From assembly GCF_900130065.1 (NCBI RefSeq), contig NZ_FQXV01000012.1:62001-126000 (forward strand): DNA of 64,000 nt, given 5' to 3'. The DNA is from Sporobacter termitidis DSM 10068 (lineage in GTDB: Bacteria > Bacillota > Clostridia > Oscillospirales > Oscillospiraceae). A program made the translations under genes and the position numbers. This document shows, in pieces, positions 7,873-16,257 of this stretch. The notes beneath the pieces were generated by a model. The model saw nothing but the letters and a program-made list of their open reading frames with translations. It was not told the origin of the DNA and searched no databases. The stretch's first letter is position 1; each line of letters begins with the position of its first letter.

Positions 7873-8298
7873 ATGGATAATGAATTGAAAATCAAAATGT
7901 ACTCGTTGACGGTGGATTGCAAAGACCCTTATGAATTAGCAAAGTTCTATGCGGCGCTGCTCAAGTGGGAAATACCGTTCCATGATGAAGAATGGGCGTG
8001 TGTCGGCGCTCCGGGAACGGCGCAGGGGGCGTATCCCGGTATAATGTTTCAGCGGAATCCTGAGTATCAAGCGCCTGTGTGGCCGGAAGAGCCGGGAGCG
8101 CAGCAGCAAATGGCGCATTTGGACTTCGCCGTCAATGATCTGGAAGAGGCTGTTCAATATGCACTTCATTGTGGCGCGGCAATCGTGGACGCGCAATTTT
8201 CCGAGGATTGGAGAGTTATGCTTGACCCCGCCGGACACCCTTTTTGCTTATGTCAGATGAAATCAGTCATCGAGAGTCCCCATTTTGCGTTGTTATAG
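7873..8298 (+). CDS. VOC/glyoxalase-like protein, copy 2
   Basis: This 141-residue VOC-fold protein has a first half with KMYSLTVDCKDPYELAKFY and a second half with QQMAHLDFAVNDLEEA and VMLDPAGHPFCLCQM. ATG 7873 follows AAGGAGGTAT, a strong ribosome site. It is a paralogue of 6075-6449, with a longer N-terminus and a C-terminal extension. The ligand is unknown; such proteins can be dioxygenase-, glyoxalase- or antibiotic-binding-like. Its end lies close to the start of the next gene (8309), so the two may be cotranscribed. Confidence 0.82.
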   Translation: MDNELKIKMYSLTVDCKDPYELAKFYAALLKWEIPFHDEEWACVGAPGTAQGAYPGIMFQRNPEYQAPVWPEEPGAQQQMAHLDFAVNDLEEAVQYALHCGAAIVDAQFSEDWRVMLDPAGHPFCLCQMKSVIESPHFALL

Positions 8299-8308
8299 AA
8301 AAACAATC

Positions 8309-9442
8309 ATGAGAAAGAAATTCGTTGCCGCAGGAATTATCATCATTGTTGTCATTGCTGCGATCGCATATATTTCACAACCAAAAAACATCATAAATGA
8401 TGTCAGCAGATATAACATTGACAGAGTCGTTCACAACGGCGAGGATGTTACCCAGCGCGTGGATTGCAAAGCGCTGGCTTCCATCGTAAGCAAATATCAG
8501 TGCAGCCGGTTGCCCCATTCTTTTGCGCCTTATCCACTGTCACAGGTCGCCGTTGAGCTCAACGGCGTTAACGGGAATAACTCGCTGCATATTATTTTAG
8601 GCGATATTAATGTTGCGTACGAAAGCGCAAATAAGGGCGGTTTTTCAATAAAAAACAGCGGCGCGCTTTTAAATGAAATCCTGACTGTCATGCCCTATCA
8701 AACGCAAGAAGCGCGGGGGCTGAAGGAGAAAAAGGTGATAACCTTCTCCGATGGCGAGAGCGCGGACCTGTGGCGGACAGCTTATGACGGCAGAGATACA
8801 TACAAGCTTTCGGATGAAACGACTCTGCTGACCGTCCAGGACCCCATCGGCCCGGACAATACTCATGTGGCCGGGGTGGAAAGCTTCGATGACCTGAGCG
8901 CGTCCGCCCAGAAGGCTGTCAGCGCGTTTTATGAAGCGCAGGGCTTGCTCTACGACACCCAGGCAGAGCTGAAAAACGCCTATGCGGCGTATCTGGCCTG
9001 TCAAGCAAGCGGAACGGAATACCGGGCGCGTTACATCAGCCAGGATATTGCCCCCACAGCCTCTAACGATCATATCATGTGCTTTCTGACGTCGGTGCTC
9101 TTACCCGCGGATGGGCAGACGTCGCAGGAGCTTCGTCTTGGCGCGGCGTTTGACCGGGAGACCGGCAAGGCGCTGAGCAACTGGGACTTGTTTACTCTGC
9201 CCGAGGCGGAAACCCGGCAGTGGCTTTTGGACGCGTTTGATGCCGACCCCTCTTTGCGCGCCGAAATGGAAGCCGCGCTGAAGCCGGAATATATCATCCT
9301 GTTCCCTAACAATCTGGAAGTGACGTTTCCTCAGGGGGCCCTGCCGAGCCAGGAGTTCAGATATGGTATTGGTTTAGATTATAATAAGCTCCGGGCCGTG
9401 CTTCAGCCCTGGGCCATTCCAAATGATCCGGTGAATAAGTGA
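8309..9442 (+). CDS. Membrane-anchored extracytoplasmic protein, unknown
   Basis: This 377-residue protein starts with a basic stretch and one hydrophobic helix (MRKKFVAAGIIIIVVIAAI), followed by a soluble domain, so it is probably anchored outside the membrane. ATG 8309 is chosen over an in-frame TTG at 8285 that would overlap the VOC gene; a clear ribosome site is not seen for either. No lipobox or family is recognised. GC rises along the gene towards the level of the core genes, so it marks the right edge of the AT-rich block. Confidence 0.55.
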   Translation: MRKKFVAAGIIIIVVIAAIAYISQPKNIINDVSRYNIDRVVHNGEDVTQRVDCKALASIVSKYQCSRLPHSFAPYPLSQVAVELNGVNGNNSLHIILGDINVAYESANKGGFSIKNSGALLNEILTVMPYQTQEARGLKEKKVITFSDGESADLWRTAYDGRDTYKLSDETTLLTVQDPIGPDNTHVAGVESFDDLSASAQKAVSAFYEAQGLLYDTQAELKNAYAAYLACQASGTEYRARYISQDIAPTASNDHIMCFLTSVLLPADGQTSQELRLGAAFDRETGKALSNWDLFTLPEAETRQWLLDAFDADPSLRAEMEAALKPEYIILFPNNLEVTFPQGALPSQEFRYGIGLDYNKLRAVLQPWAIPNDPVNK

Positions 9443-9452
9443 GCGTGATTTC

Positions 9453-9635
9453 GTGAAAATATTTTTAAAAACTATAGTTGCCATATGCACTCTTGGGGCG
9501 GGCTGGTTATTGGGAATTTATTTACTTGACTGGTCTGCGCCCTGGAAGATCGCGCTATTTGCACTGGCTTGCTGGAGTATCGGGCATATAGTATATTCAA
9601 TATTGAGAGTGATAGATAAGCGCTTCGGGCAATGA
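9453..9635 (+). CDS. Small two-helix membrane protein, unknown
   Basis: The 60-residue frame encodes two hydrophobic helices (about 4-24 and 32-52) separated by a short tryptophan-containing loop (DWSAPWK) and ends with basic residues. GTG 9453 lies 10 bases after the previous stop with only a weak ribosome site, suggesting coupling to 8309-9442. No family is recognised, and the short length keeps confidence modest. Confidence 0.42.
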   Translation: MKIFLKTIVAICTLGAGWLLGIYLLDWSAPWKIALFALACWSIGHIVYSILRVIDKRFGQ

Positions 9636-9678
9636 TTTGAATTGGACATAACTGATACCACCCCAAAGGAGGCCCCCC

Positions 9679-10572
9679 GTGCTCTACCTTGAAAGCTTCA
9701 CCATCCCGTCCGCCGACATGCAGGACTCGTTTTTCTATAGAGACGGCGACATCCGCCTCGCCAGGACATGCTATACGGATTTTTACCCGTTCCGGGTGTT
9801 CAACGCGCGGGAGCCGGAGTGCGTGGCGTTTGCGCCGGTGACGGTGTTTTACGGCGGCAACGGGTCGGGGAAAACGACGCTGCTGAACGTGATCGCGGAG
9901 GCTTTGAAGGTCGGGCGCGGCGCGGCTTATAACAGGAGCGTTTTCTTCCCGGACTATATCCGGCTTTGCAAATACACGCTGGGCGGCGGCTCCAAAGGGC
10001 GGGTGCCGGAGGGCAGCCGGATCATCACCAGCGACGACGTGTTTGATTTTCTCCTCGACCTGCGCTGCCTGAACGAGAATATCGACACCAAGCGGGACGC
10101 CCTGCTGAGCGACTATACGCAGACGAAATACGCGCGCTTTCAGTTCCGCTCCATGGAGGACTACGACCGGCTCAGGCAGACGAATCTCACCCGGCGGAAA
10201 AGCGGCTCCCAGTACGTCAAAGCGAATCTGATGCAAAACCTCCGCGAGCAGTCCAACGGCGAGAGCGCTTTTATGTACTTCACGCAGGAGGTGGGGGAAA
10301 ACGGACTTTACCTGCTGGACGAGCCCGAAAACAGCCTCTCGGCGGAAATGCAGCTGAAGCTGCTGGAGTTCCTGCGGGACTCCGCGCGCTTTTACGGCTG
10401 CCAGTTCATCATCTCGACCCATTCCCCGTTCCTTCTCTCCATGAAGGACGCGGTCATTTACGACCTGGATGAGGCGCCCATTCGGGCGAAAAAGTGGACG
10501 GAGCTCCAAAATGTCCGGGTTTATCGGAACTTTTTCAGGGAACACGACGTCGAATTTGATATTAAGACCTGA
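9679..10572 (+). CDS. Stand-alone ABC/SMC-like AAA ATPase
   Basis: This 297-residue soluble ATPase has Walker A GGNGSGKT (59-66), an ABC-signature-like SNGES (192-196), Walker B LLDEPEN (212-218) and the switch histidine in STHSP (246-250). No transporter membrane gene or nuclease domain accompanies it, so it belongs to the non-transport AAA_21/AAA_23-like ATPases found in repair, regulation or defence. GTG 9679 follows AAAGGAGG with ideal spacing. The BspA-like gene starts 16 bases after its stop, implying one transcript. The function is not deducible. Confidence 0.75.
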   Translation: MLYLESFTIPSADMQDSFFYRDGDIRLARTCYTDFYPFRVFNAREPECVAFAPVTVFYGGNGSGKTTLLNVIAEALKVGRGAAYNRSVFFPDYIRLCKYTLGGGSKGRVPEGSRIITSDDVFDFLLDLRCLNENIDTKRDALLSDYTQTKYARFQFRSMEDYDRLRQTNLTRRKSGSQYVKANLMQNLREQSNGESAFMYFTQEVGENGLYLLDEPENSLSAEMQLKLLEFLRDSARFYGCQFIISTHSPFLLSMKDAVIYDLDEAPIRAKKWTELQNVRVYRNFFREHDVEFDIKT

Positions 10573-10588
10573 GAGAGGGGGCATCGGC

Positions 10589-13213
10589 TTGAAACAGCTG
10601 AAAAAACTCATGGGCGCGGTCCTGGGGGCCTTGTTCCTGCTTTCCGTCCTGCCGGATACGTCGCTTGCGGCAAATACCGGCTTCACCGTGGAGCACGGGG
10701 TCCTCACCGCCTGCACCGGCGCGGGCGGCGACGTGGTCATCCCCGGCGACCTCGGCATCACGGCCATCGGGGACAGGGCTTTTTACTTCAACGATACCGT
10801 GTCCTCCGTGGAAATTCCCGACGGCGTCGTCTCCATCGGCGCGTCGGCCTTCGAGCACTGCGGCAAGCTGGCGTCCGTGACGCTGCCGGACGGGCTGCAA
10901 AGTATCGGCGCGGCCGCTTTTTCAGGCTGCGCCGCCCTGCGGGCAGTGGAAATTCCCGAGAGCGTGACGCGCCTCGGCGAGGGCGCGTTTATAAAGTGCG
11001 CGGCCCTGTCCTCGGTCAATCTGCCCCGGGCTGTCACCGCGATTCCGGAATATCTGTTTTTCAACTGCGAAAGCCTCGCGTCCATCGTGATACCGGCAGG
11101 CGTCACGTCCATCGGCGAGGGTGCTTTTTCCAATTGCACCGGCCTGCCCGCCGTCTCCCTGCCGGACAGCGTCACGGCCATCGGGGCCATGGCCTTTTCC
11201 GGCTGCGCTTTTACCTCGTTTACCATCCCGGAAGGCGTTACGGCCATCAGCGACGGCACCTTTTCCTATTGCGAAAACCTGTCGTCCGTCGATATTCCGG
11301 GCAGCGTCGTCTCCATCGGCAGCTATGCGTTTTTTGACAGCGGGAGCCTGGAGGCTGTTGACCTCCCGGACAGCGTCGTCAGCCTCGGCGTCTCCGTATT
11401 CACCGGGACGGGCATCCCGGCGCCGCTTTACTCCCGCGATCAGCGCACGCTTTATTACGTCCCCGCGTCGGTTCCGAGCTTTCAGGTCCCGGATACGGTG
11501 ACGGCAATCGGCGGCGGGGCGTTCCGCAACTGCGATCAGCTGTCCGCCGTCGCCATCCCCGATACCGTGATGAGTATCGGCAGCGACGCCTTCAATTCCT
11601 GCCCGCTCCTGAACAACGTCGTCATTCCAAAAGGCGTCGCGGCCCTTGCGGACTATACGTTTTATAACTGCGCCGCCCTGTCCTCGGTGACGCTGCCGGA
11701 CAATTTGGCAAGCATCGGCGCCGCCGCGTTTTCCGGCTGCGCGTCGCTCGTCGCGCTGGACCTTCCCGGCGGCGTCACCGCCATCGGGGACGGCGCTTTC
11801 TCCGGCTGTACCCGGCTCTCGTCCGTCGCCATCCCGAAAGGCGTCGCCGCTCTCGGCGACGATACGTTCCACGACTGCCAGAGCCTCGTCGGCGTCGCCC
11901 TGCCGGACGGCCTGAAAACGATCGGCGACAACGCGTTTTCCGGCTGCACCGGCCTGCCGGACTTTGCGCTCCCCCGGAGCGTGACGGCCATCGGCAGCCA
12001 TGCGTTTGAAAACTGCGTCAGCTTTTTGAATTTCACTGTCCCGGAGGGCGTCACATCCATCGGTGACGGGGCGTTTTACAACTGCGGCAATCTCGTCTCG
12101 GTAACACTGCCGGACAGCCTCGCCGCCATGGGCGGCAGCCTTTTCCAGGACTGCAAGAGCCTGCAAACGGCGACCCTTCCGAAAAGCCTTACGGAACTCC
12201 CCGCCGGCAGCTTTGACGGCTGCGTCAGCCTGACGTCCGCCGCCCTCCCGTCCGGCGTGACGGCCATCGGCGACCGGGCCTTCAACAACTGCGAAAAGCT
12301 CTCCGCCCTGACCCTGCCGGCCGGGCTGAAGACGCTCGGCATCATGGCGTTTTACAATTGCGGCAAGCTCACGTCCCTGCCGCTGCCCGCGGGCCTCTCC
12401 CTCGTCGGCACCGCCGCCTTCACCGGCACCGGGATACCCACGCCCCTGCTGTCGGCGGACAAAACCGCGCTCTATTACGTCCCGGCGTCCTATACGGGCT
12501 ATGCGGTGCCGGATACGGTAAAGGTCATCGGCGGCGGGGCGCTGATGGGCGCCGCCGTCACGTCCGTCACGATCCCGGGCAGCGTCACCGCCATCGGCGA
12601 CTGGGCGTTTCAGTACTGCGAAGGCCTCCGCGAGCTCGCCATACCCGCGAGCGTCACCTCCATCGGCAGCGCCGCGTTTTACATGGGCCATCTCAACGGC
12701 GGCCCCGTCCCCATGCCGGCGCTCCGCGGCGACGCCGGCTCCTATGCGGAAACCTACGCCAAGGCAAACAACCTGACCTTCAAGACCACCGCCGCCCCCG
12801 TCGCCTGCGCGGTAACGGTCAACGGCGCGCCCGTGACCTTTGAGGCGTATAATTTCGGCGGCCGTACATATTACAAGCTGCGCGATTTGGCCATGGCGCT
12901 CACCGGCACCGGCAAGCAGTTCGACGTTATTTGGGACGGCGCGGGCAAAACGATCTCTCTCGTGTCAAAAACGCCCTATACCCCCGTCGGCGGCGAGCTG
13001 CCCGCGTTCTGCGGGACGGGCGGCGTTGACGCCGTATCGTCAAACTTCCCCGTCTATCTGGACGGCAGCCAGATCGCCCCGGCCGCCTACACCATCGGCG
13101 GCAGCAATTACTTCAATCTCCGCGACGTGGCCGCCGCCCTCGATTTCGGCGTCGCCTGGGACCCGGCGGCGAACACCATCTCCATCGACACGGCCACAGG
13201 GTATCAGCCCTGA
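10589..13213 (+). CDS. BspA-like leucine-rich-repeat surface protein with stalk domains
   Basis: This 874-residue secreted protein starts at TTG 10589 behind GAGAGGGG; an ATG 120 bases upstream lies inside the ATPase gene and gives no signal peptide. A signal peptide (KKLMGAVLGALFLLSVLP, cut after SLA) precedes some 25 BspA/LRR_5 repeats of about 23 residues with the pattern LPDSVTAIGxxAFSGC. Two copper-amine-oxidase-N-like stalk modules close the protein (YYKLRDLAMAL and YFNLRDVAAAL, each followed by W.. .. TI). BspA-like proteins act in adhesion or self-association at the surface. No LPXTG motif or S-layer homology domain is seen, so the way it is held is unclear. The repetitive DNA also yields long false frames on the other strand. 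Confidence 0.9.
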   Translation: MKQLKKLMGAVLGALFLLSVLPDTSLAANTGFTVEHGVLTACTGAGGDVVIPGDLGITAIGDRAFYFNDTVSSVEIPDGVVSIGASAFEHCGKLASVTLPDGLQSIGAAAFSGCAALRAVEIPESVTRLGEGAFIKCAALSSVNLPRAVTAIPEYLFFNCESLASIVIPAGVTSIGEGAFSNCTGLPAVSLPDSVTAIGAMAFSGCAFTSFTIPEGVTAISDGTFSYCENLSSVDIPGSVVSIGSYAFFDSGSLEAVDLPDSVVSLGVSVFTGTGIPAPLYSRDQRTLYYVPASVPSFQVPDTVTAIGGGAFRNCDQLSAVAIPDTVMSIGSDAFNSCPLLNNVVIPKGVAALADYTFYNCAALSSVTLPDNLASIGAAAFSGCASLVALDLPGGVTAIGDGAFSGCTRLSSVAIPKGVAALGDDTFHDCQSLVGVALPDGLKTIGDNAFSGCTGLPDFALPRSVTAIGSHAFENCVSFLNFTVPEGVTSIGDGAFYNCGNLVSVTLPDSLAAMGGSLFQDCKSLQTATLPKSLTELPAGSFDGCVSLTSAALPSGVTAIGDRAFNNCEKLSALTLPAGLKTLGIMAFYNCGKLTSLPLPAGLSLVGTAAFTGTGIPTPLLSADKTALYYVPASYTGYAVPDTVKVIGGGALMGAAVTSVTIPGSVTAIGDWAFQYCEGLRELAIPASVTSIGSAAFYMGHLNGGPVPMPALRGDAGSYAETYAKANNLTFKTTAAPVACAVTVNGAPVTFEAYNFGGRTYYKLRDLAMALTGTGKQFDVIWDGAGKTISLVSKTPYTPVGGELPAFCGTGGVDAVSSNFPVYLDGSQIAPAAYTIGGSNYFNLRDVAAALDFGVAWDPAANTISIDTATGYQP

Positions 13214-13242
13214 ACAATACGCTGAAAGCATGAGGTAATCAC

Positions 13243-13959
13243 ATGAGCTTCGTATCTCAGAATATTGAAAAGCTGCGGCTTCGCAGAAAGCTGACCCGGG
13301 AAGAGCTGGCCGGCCGGCTGTCCGTCACGTCCGAGGAGGTATCGAGCTGGGAAAACGACGAGGCCCAGCCCGATATCGATACCCTTGTCAGCCTCGCCGG
13401 CGTATTGAACACGGATATCGCGGCGCTGACCGGCGAACCCCCCGCCCGGAAAAAAGACGTCCGGCGGCTGCTGATCGCCTGCGGCCTCCTGCTGGTCCTG
13501 GGCCTTGCCCTCTATTTTTTAACGCCGTTCGCCGCCAGAATGAAAAGTAATTATTATATGATGACGCCCACCCTGCTGATCGGCGCATATCTGCTGCCGC
13601 TGTTCTGGCTTGTGCTTGGCTGGGCGCTCATGCAGGCCCTGGGCGTGGCCGGCGTCGCTAAACGGGGCCGCGCGCTGCTCAGCAGGCCGCTTCATATCGC
13701 CGTGCTGATCGTCGTCCTGCTGTACGCCGCGCTGATGCTCCCGTTCTTTATAGAGACGGTCTATATCCTGTCCGAGGAACTGCGCGCGATGAAAGATCCG
13801 TCTCTTTACCCCGGCGGCCTGTCATATTCCTATCAAACCCCGCTATTTTTGCAGCGTATCGAAATGTGGTTATTGAACGCGGTCTCCAGGCAGCCCATGA
13901 TATTTATCCTTCCCGGCATAATTTTCTGGCTGAGCAAACCGCCAAAGCGGCAAAAATAA
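13243..13959 (+). CDS. Membrane-bound XRE-family regulator
   Basis: This 238-residue protein has an N-terminal Cro/CI-type helix-turn-helix (IEKLRLRRKLTREELAGRL..VSSWENDEAQPDIDTL, about 8-50) followed by a linker and at least four membrane helices from about residue 75. Membrane-attached XRE proteins of this layout are common in Clostridia and probably sense envelope or ligand signals. The ATG starts 29 bases after the BspA-like gene and may be cotranscribed with it, which would make a regulatory link to the surface protein possible. Targets are unknown. Confidence 0.8.
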   Translation: MSFVSQNIEKLRLRRKLTREELAGRLSVTSEEVSSWENDEAQPDIDTLVSLAGVLNTDIAALTGEPPARKKDVRRLLIACGLLLVLGLALYFLTPFAARMKSNYYMMTPTLLIGAYLLPLFWLVLGWALMQALGVAGVAKRGRALLSRPLHIAVLIVVLLYAALMLPFFIETVYILSEELRAMKDPSLYPGGLSYSYQTPLFLQRIEMWLLNAVSRQPMIFILPGIIFWLSKPPKRQK

Positions 13960-14108
13960 GAGCGTACCGCCCGGCGGGCAATTTCGTTCAGAGATATTTC
14001 ACCCGGAATTTCATCGGTTTTTGTGCGTATTTTTCGACATAAAGACTGGACAGCCGGGACAGGATGTAGTATAACAAAGTCAACAATTGGGTTATTTTGA
14101 GGATTATT

Positions 14109-15089
14109 ATGCTGCAATATATCATCGCGCTTGTACTTTCACTGGCCCTGATGCTGCTTTTGACGCCCCGGCTCCGAAAGCTCGCCATCAGGCTCGACTA
14201 TCAGGAAAAACCAAAGGCGGACGAAGAACGTAAAATCCATACCGAAGCCAAGCCGTATCTGGCGGGCTTGGGTATTTTTCTGACCTTCTGGGTCTGCTAT
14301 TTCCTGATCCTCCGGGACTTCTCCATGAAATCCTGGCTTCTGCTGCTGGGCTCGACGATGATCTTCGGCGTCGGCATGCTGGACGACTGGTTCAAGATCA
14401 AAGGCCGGGACCTGAAGGCGCTCCCGAAATTTCTGGTGCAGCTGGCCGCCAGTGTCCTGATTTATTACGCCGGCGTGCGGTTTTTCGGCTTCACGAACGT
14501 CTTTAACGGGTCGTACATCCTTCTGCCCGCGTGGCTTCAATTCACGCTGACGATCACCTGGCTCGTGGGCGTGACCACCGTCATCAATTTCATGGACGGG
14601 ATGGACGGCCTGGCCGGCGGCCTCTCCTGCATCTCCGCGGGCACCCTTTTCGTCGTGGCCCTGGCGAAGGGCAGCACGTATTCGGCGGTCATGGGCATCG
14701 TCCTTGTGGGCATCTGCCTGGGGTACCTGAAATACAACAAATTCCCCGCGAAAATACTGATGGGCGACGCCGGGGCCACCTTCCTGGGTTTTATGCTGGC
14801 CATCATATCGCTGGACGGGGCCTTTAAGCAGGCCACCCTGATTTCCATCTTCGTCCCCGTCCTCGCCCTGGGCCTGCCCATTTTCGACAACATCTTCGTC
14901 GTATTAAAGCGCATGAAAAACCGCAAGCCGATCTACGTCGGCGACACGTCGCAGATTCATTACAGGCTCCTGTCCAAGGGCATGACCCAAAAGCAGGTGG
15001 TCATGTTCCTGTACCTGATCAGCCTCAGCCTGAATCTCCTGGCCATCATCATCTTCATGGCCCAATCCTACACCCCGGGCCTGGCCTGA
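14109..15089 (+). CDS. Undecaprenyl-phosphate sugar-1-phosphate transferase (WecA/TagO/MraY family)
   Basis: This 326-residue polytopic enzyme should transfer a sugar 1-phosphate (often GlcNAc-1-P) from a UDP-sugar to undecaprenyl phosphate, the first membrane step of teichoic acid or other cell-wall glycan synthesis. The family motifs are in order: MLDDWFKIKGRDLKALPKF, NFMDGMDGLAGG and MGDAGATFLGF, with a final loop containing HYRLLSKGM (the HxH-type carbohydrate motif region). ATG 14109 has TTGAGGA before it; the TTG at 14097 is less likely. It is a single gene followed by a perfect terminator. The name tagO or wecA fits equally, so no symbol is given. Confidence 0.88.
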   Translation: MLQYIIALVLSLALMLLLTPRLRKLAIRLDYQEKPKADEERKIHTEAKPYLAGLGIFLTFWVCYFLILRDFSMKSWLLLLGSTMIFGVGMLDDWFKIKGRDLKALPKFLVQLAASVLIYYAGVRFFGFTNVFNGSYILLPAWLQFTLTITWLVGVTTVINFMDGMDGLAGGLSCISAGTLFVVALAKGSTYSAVMGIVLVGICLGYLKYNKFPAKILMGDAGATFLGFMLAIISLDGAFKQATLISIFVPVLALGLPIFDNIFVVLKRMKNRKPIYVGDTSQIHYRLLSKGMTQKQVVMFLYLISLSLNLLAIIIFMAQSYTPGLA

Positions 15090-15103
15090 AAAACCCGAAC
15101 ACA

Positions 15104-15147
15104 ATAAACAAGCGGGGCGCCGATGGTTCAGCGCCCCGCTTGTTTAT
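15104..15147. terminator. Perfect bidirectional terminator
   Basis: A 17 bp perfect stem (ATAAACAAGCGGGGCGC, 15104-15120, with its complement at 15131-15147) and a 10-base loop lie just after the sugar-phosphate transferase gene and overlap the end of the convergent tiny gene. Confidence 0.88.
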
Positions 15148-15404
15148 CCAACCCCCACCCGGCTGTGCACAGCCGGGCTTTCTTGTCTCGCCCGGGGCCG
15201 GGCGCCGGCGCTCTCCGGCACCGGCGGGGGCACCAGCCCCTGTACCGGCGGCTCCTCCATGGAGTCGAAGCACGTCTCCTCCGCCGTCTGCAGCATTTTT
15301 ACCAGCGTCAGCTTCGCGCTGCCGTAATTCTGCTGCTCGATCTCCCCGATCGCGTCCAGTACCCCGTTGAACAGTACCCTGTAAACCGCCTCGTGGTCTA
15401 CCAT
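15144..15404 (-). CDS. Tiny helical protein, LFNG family, copy 2
   Basis: This 86-residue paralogue of 1580-1801 is nearly identical over the first ~70 residues (MVDHEAVYRVLFNGVLDAIG..) but has a different, longer C-terminal end (ARQESPAVHSRVGVG), because the repeat boundary lies within the gene. The start is the ATG ending at 15404, with GGAGG about 7 bases before it. The stop codon lies in the arm of the bidirectional terminator. The function is unknown; conservation of the helical N-terminus and free variation of the tail suggest that the N-terminal part is the working domain. Confidence 0.7.
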   Translation of the reverse strand: MVDHEAVYRVLFNGVLDAIGEIEQQNYGSAKLTLVKMLQTAEETCFDSMEEPPVQGLVPPPVPESAGARPRARQESPAVHSRVGVG

Positions 15405-15599
15405 TCTAAAACCTCCATATGCCTTTCTCAATGAAGGTCTGCCCGAGAGGCCGCCGCTTTTTACTGCCGGAACTTCTCATTCCCTCTACCACCCATTTTC
15501 CGCGGCCCCTCAGACATCCCCCATCGAGAAATAACAAACGCGGTGTAGGATAACACCCTACACCGCGAAACATGCGCAACGCAAGAATACAACACCACC

Positions 15600-15628
15600 T
15601 TGCCAAAATGAGGAAAGGGTATTATAAT
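15600..15628 (+). promoter_or_regulatory. Sigma-A-type promoter of RNA candidate 2
   Basis: TTGCCA (15600-15605), 17-base spacer and TATAAT (15623-15628), preserved with copy 1. Confidence 0.8.
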
Positions 15629-15634
15629 TCTGGT

Positions 15635-15807
15635 TGGTACAGCTTTGCTGTTGTGTACGGATGCCTTGTTCATCCTGCACAGGTCATGGGGTGCTCCAAC
15701 ACCCCATGGCTGCCGCATTTATTATTCTCGATAGGCTAATATTAACTCTGTTGGGATAAAAATGCAAGAGTATTTTTAAGCTTCCGCCGAAAGCCGGGAG
15801 CTTTTTG
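15635..15807 (+). ncRNA. Candidate structured small RNA, copy 2
   Basis: Predicted transcript of about 172 nt with the same order of hairpins as copy 1: ACAGC/GCTGT, GGATG/CATCC, then the long stem at 15680-15712 (CAG, bulged G, TCATGGGGTG pairing with CACCCCATGG, CTG) with loop CTCCAA. Compared with copy 1, four pairs differ: G-C to U-G, G-C to A-U, G-U to U-A and A-U to G-C. It ends with AGCTTCCG.. paired to GCCGGGAGCT and a T-run (15779-15806). No gene downstream is an obvious regulated target; the next start is about 140 bases on. Confidence 0.62.
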
Positions 15808-15948
15808 TTTGTTGCTTATTGCCGGGCTTGGGAATATACTCCAATATGTGGCGCTTAAATATGCATGGTATTTGAAGTACAAAAGCAGTTGAACGGAAAT
15901 TCTGTACTATGCTTTTATTATTTGAAGGAGAAAAGGGGCAAGGCATTC

Positions 15949-16203
15949 ATGAATCATAAATCAGCGAATATCGTTAGTGCCGCGGCCGTCGTTTTAGGAA
16001 TAATCGTCACGGCATTTCTTTATCTTTTTAAAGATATAACCATCGGGTTTATTTTAGTTGCAATAATAGGATTTCTATTCGTTTTGGCTGGGTTCGCTAT
16101 TAAAATTATATTTTACAGGTGTCCGCATTGCCATAGTATGTTACCGTTTAGAACTATCGCTGTCCCTGTATATTGTTCCAGTTGCGGCAAAAAGTTAAAT
16201 TAA
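15949..16203 (+). CDS. Small membrane protein with zinc ribbon
   Basis: This 84-residue protein has two hydrophobic helices (about 5-50) followed by a C-terminal zinc-ribbon-like pair, CPHCHSM and YCSSCGKK. ATG 15949 is preferred; GGAGAAAAGGGG lies a little far upstream, and an earlier in-frame ATG at 15865 would add a poorly conserved-looking head. The function is unknown; the zinc ribbon probably faces the cytoplasm. It is AT-rich and lies directly after direct repeat copy 2, as the defence-like gene does after copy 1. Confidence 0.6.
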   Translation: MNHKSANIVSAAAVVLGIIVTAFLYLFKDITIGFILVAIIGFLFVLAGFAIKIIFYRCPHCHSMLPFRTIAVPVYCSSCGKKLN

Positions 16204-16257
16204 GCAATTAACATAGAATATCTATGGCAGATGATTTAACAAGAAAATGGAGTATCA

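Larger units (their letters stand above)
15194..15843. repeat. ~650 bp direct repeat, copy 2
   Basis: Same orientation and contents as 1591-2244, about 13.6 kb away. Differences are scattered substitutions and small indels, concentrated between the tiny gene and the promoter and inside hairpin arms where they compensate. Confidence 0.92.

Noticed and set aside
10783-12691. Long minus-strand frames (up to 589 codons) across the BspA-like gene
   Set aside because: They mirror the GC-rich repeat codons of the plus-strand gene, have no ribosome site, and the composition is Arg/Gly/Ala-rich low complexity.
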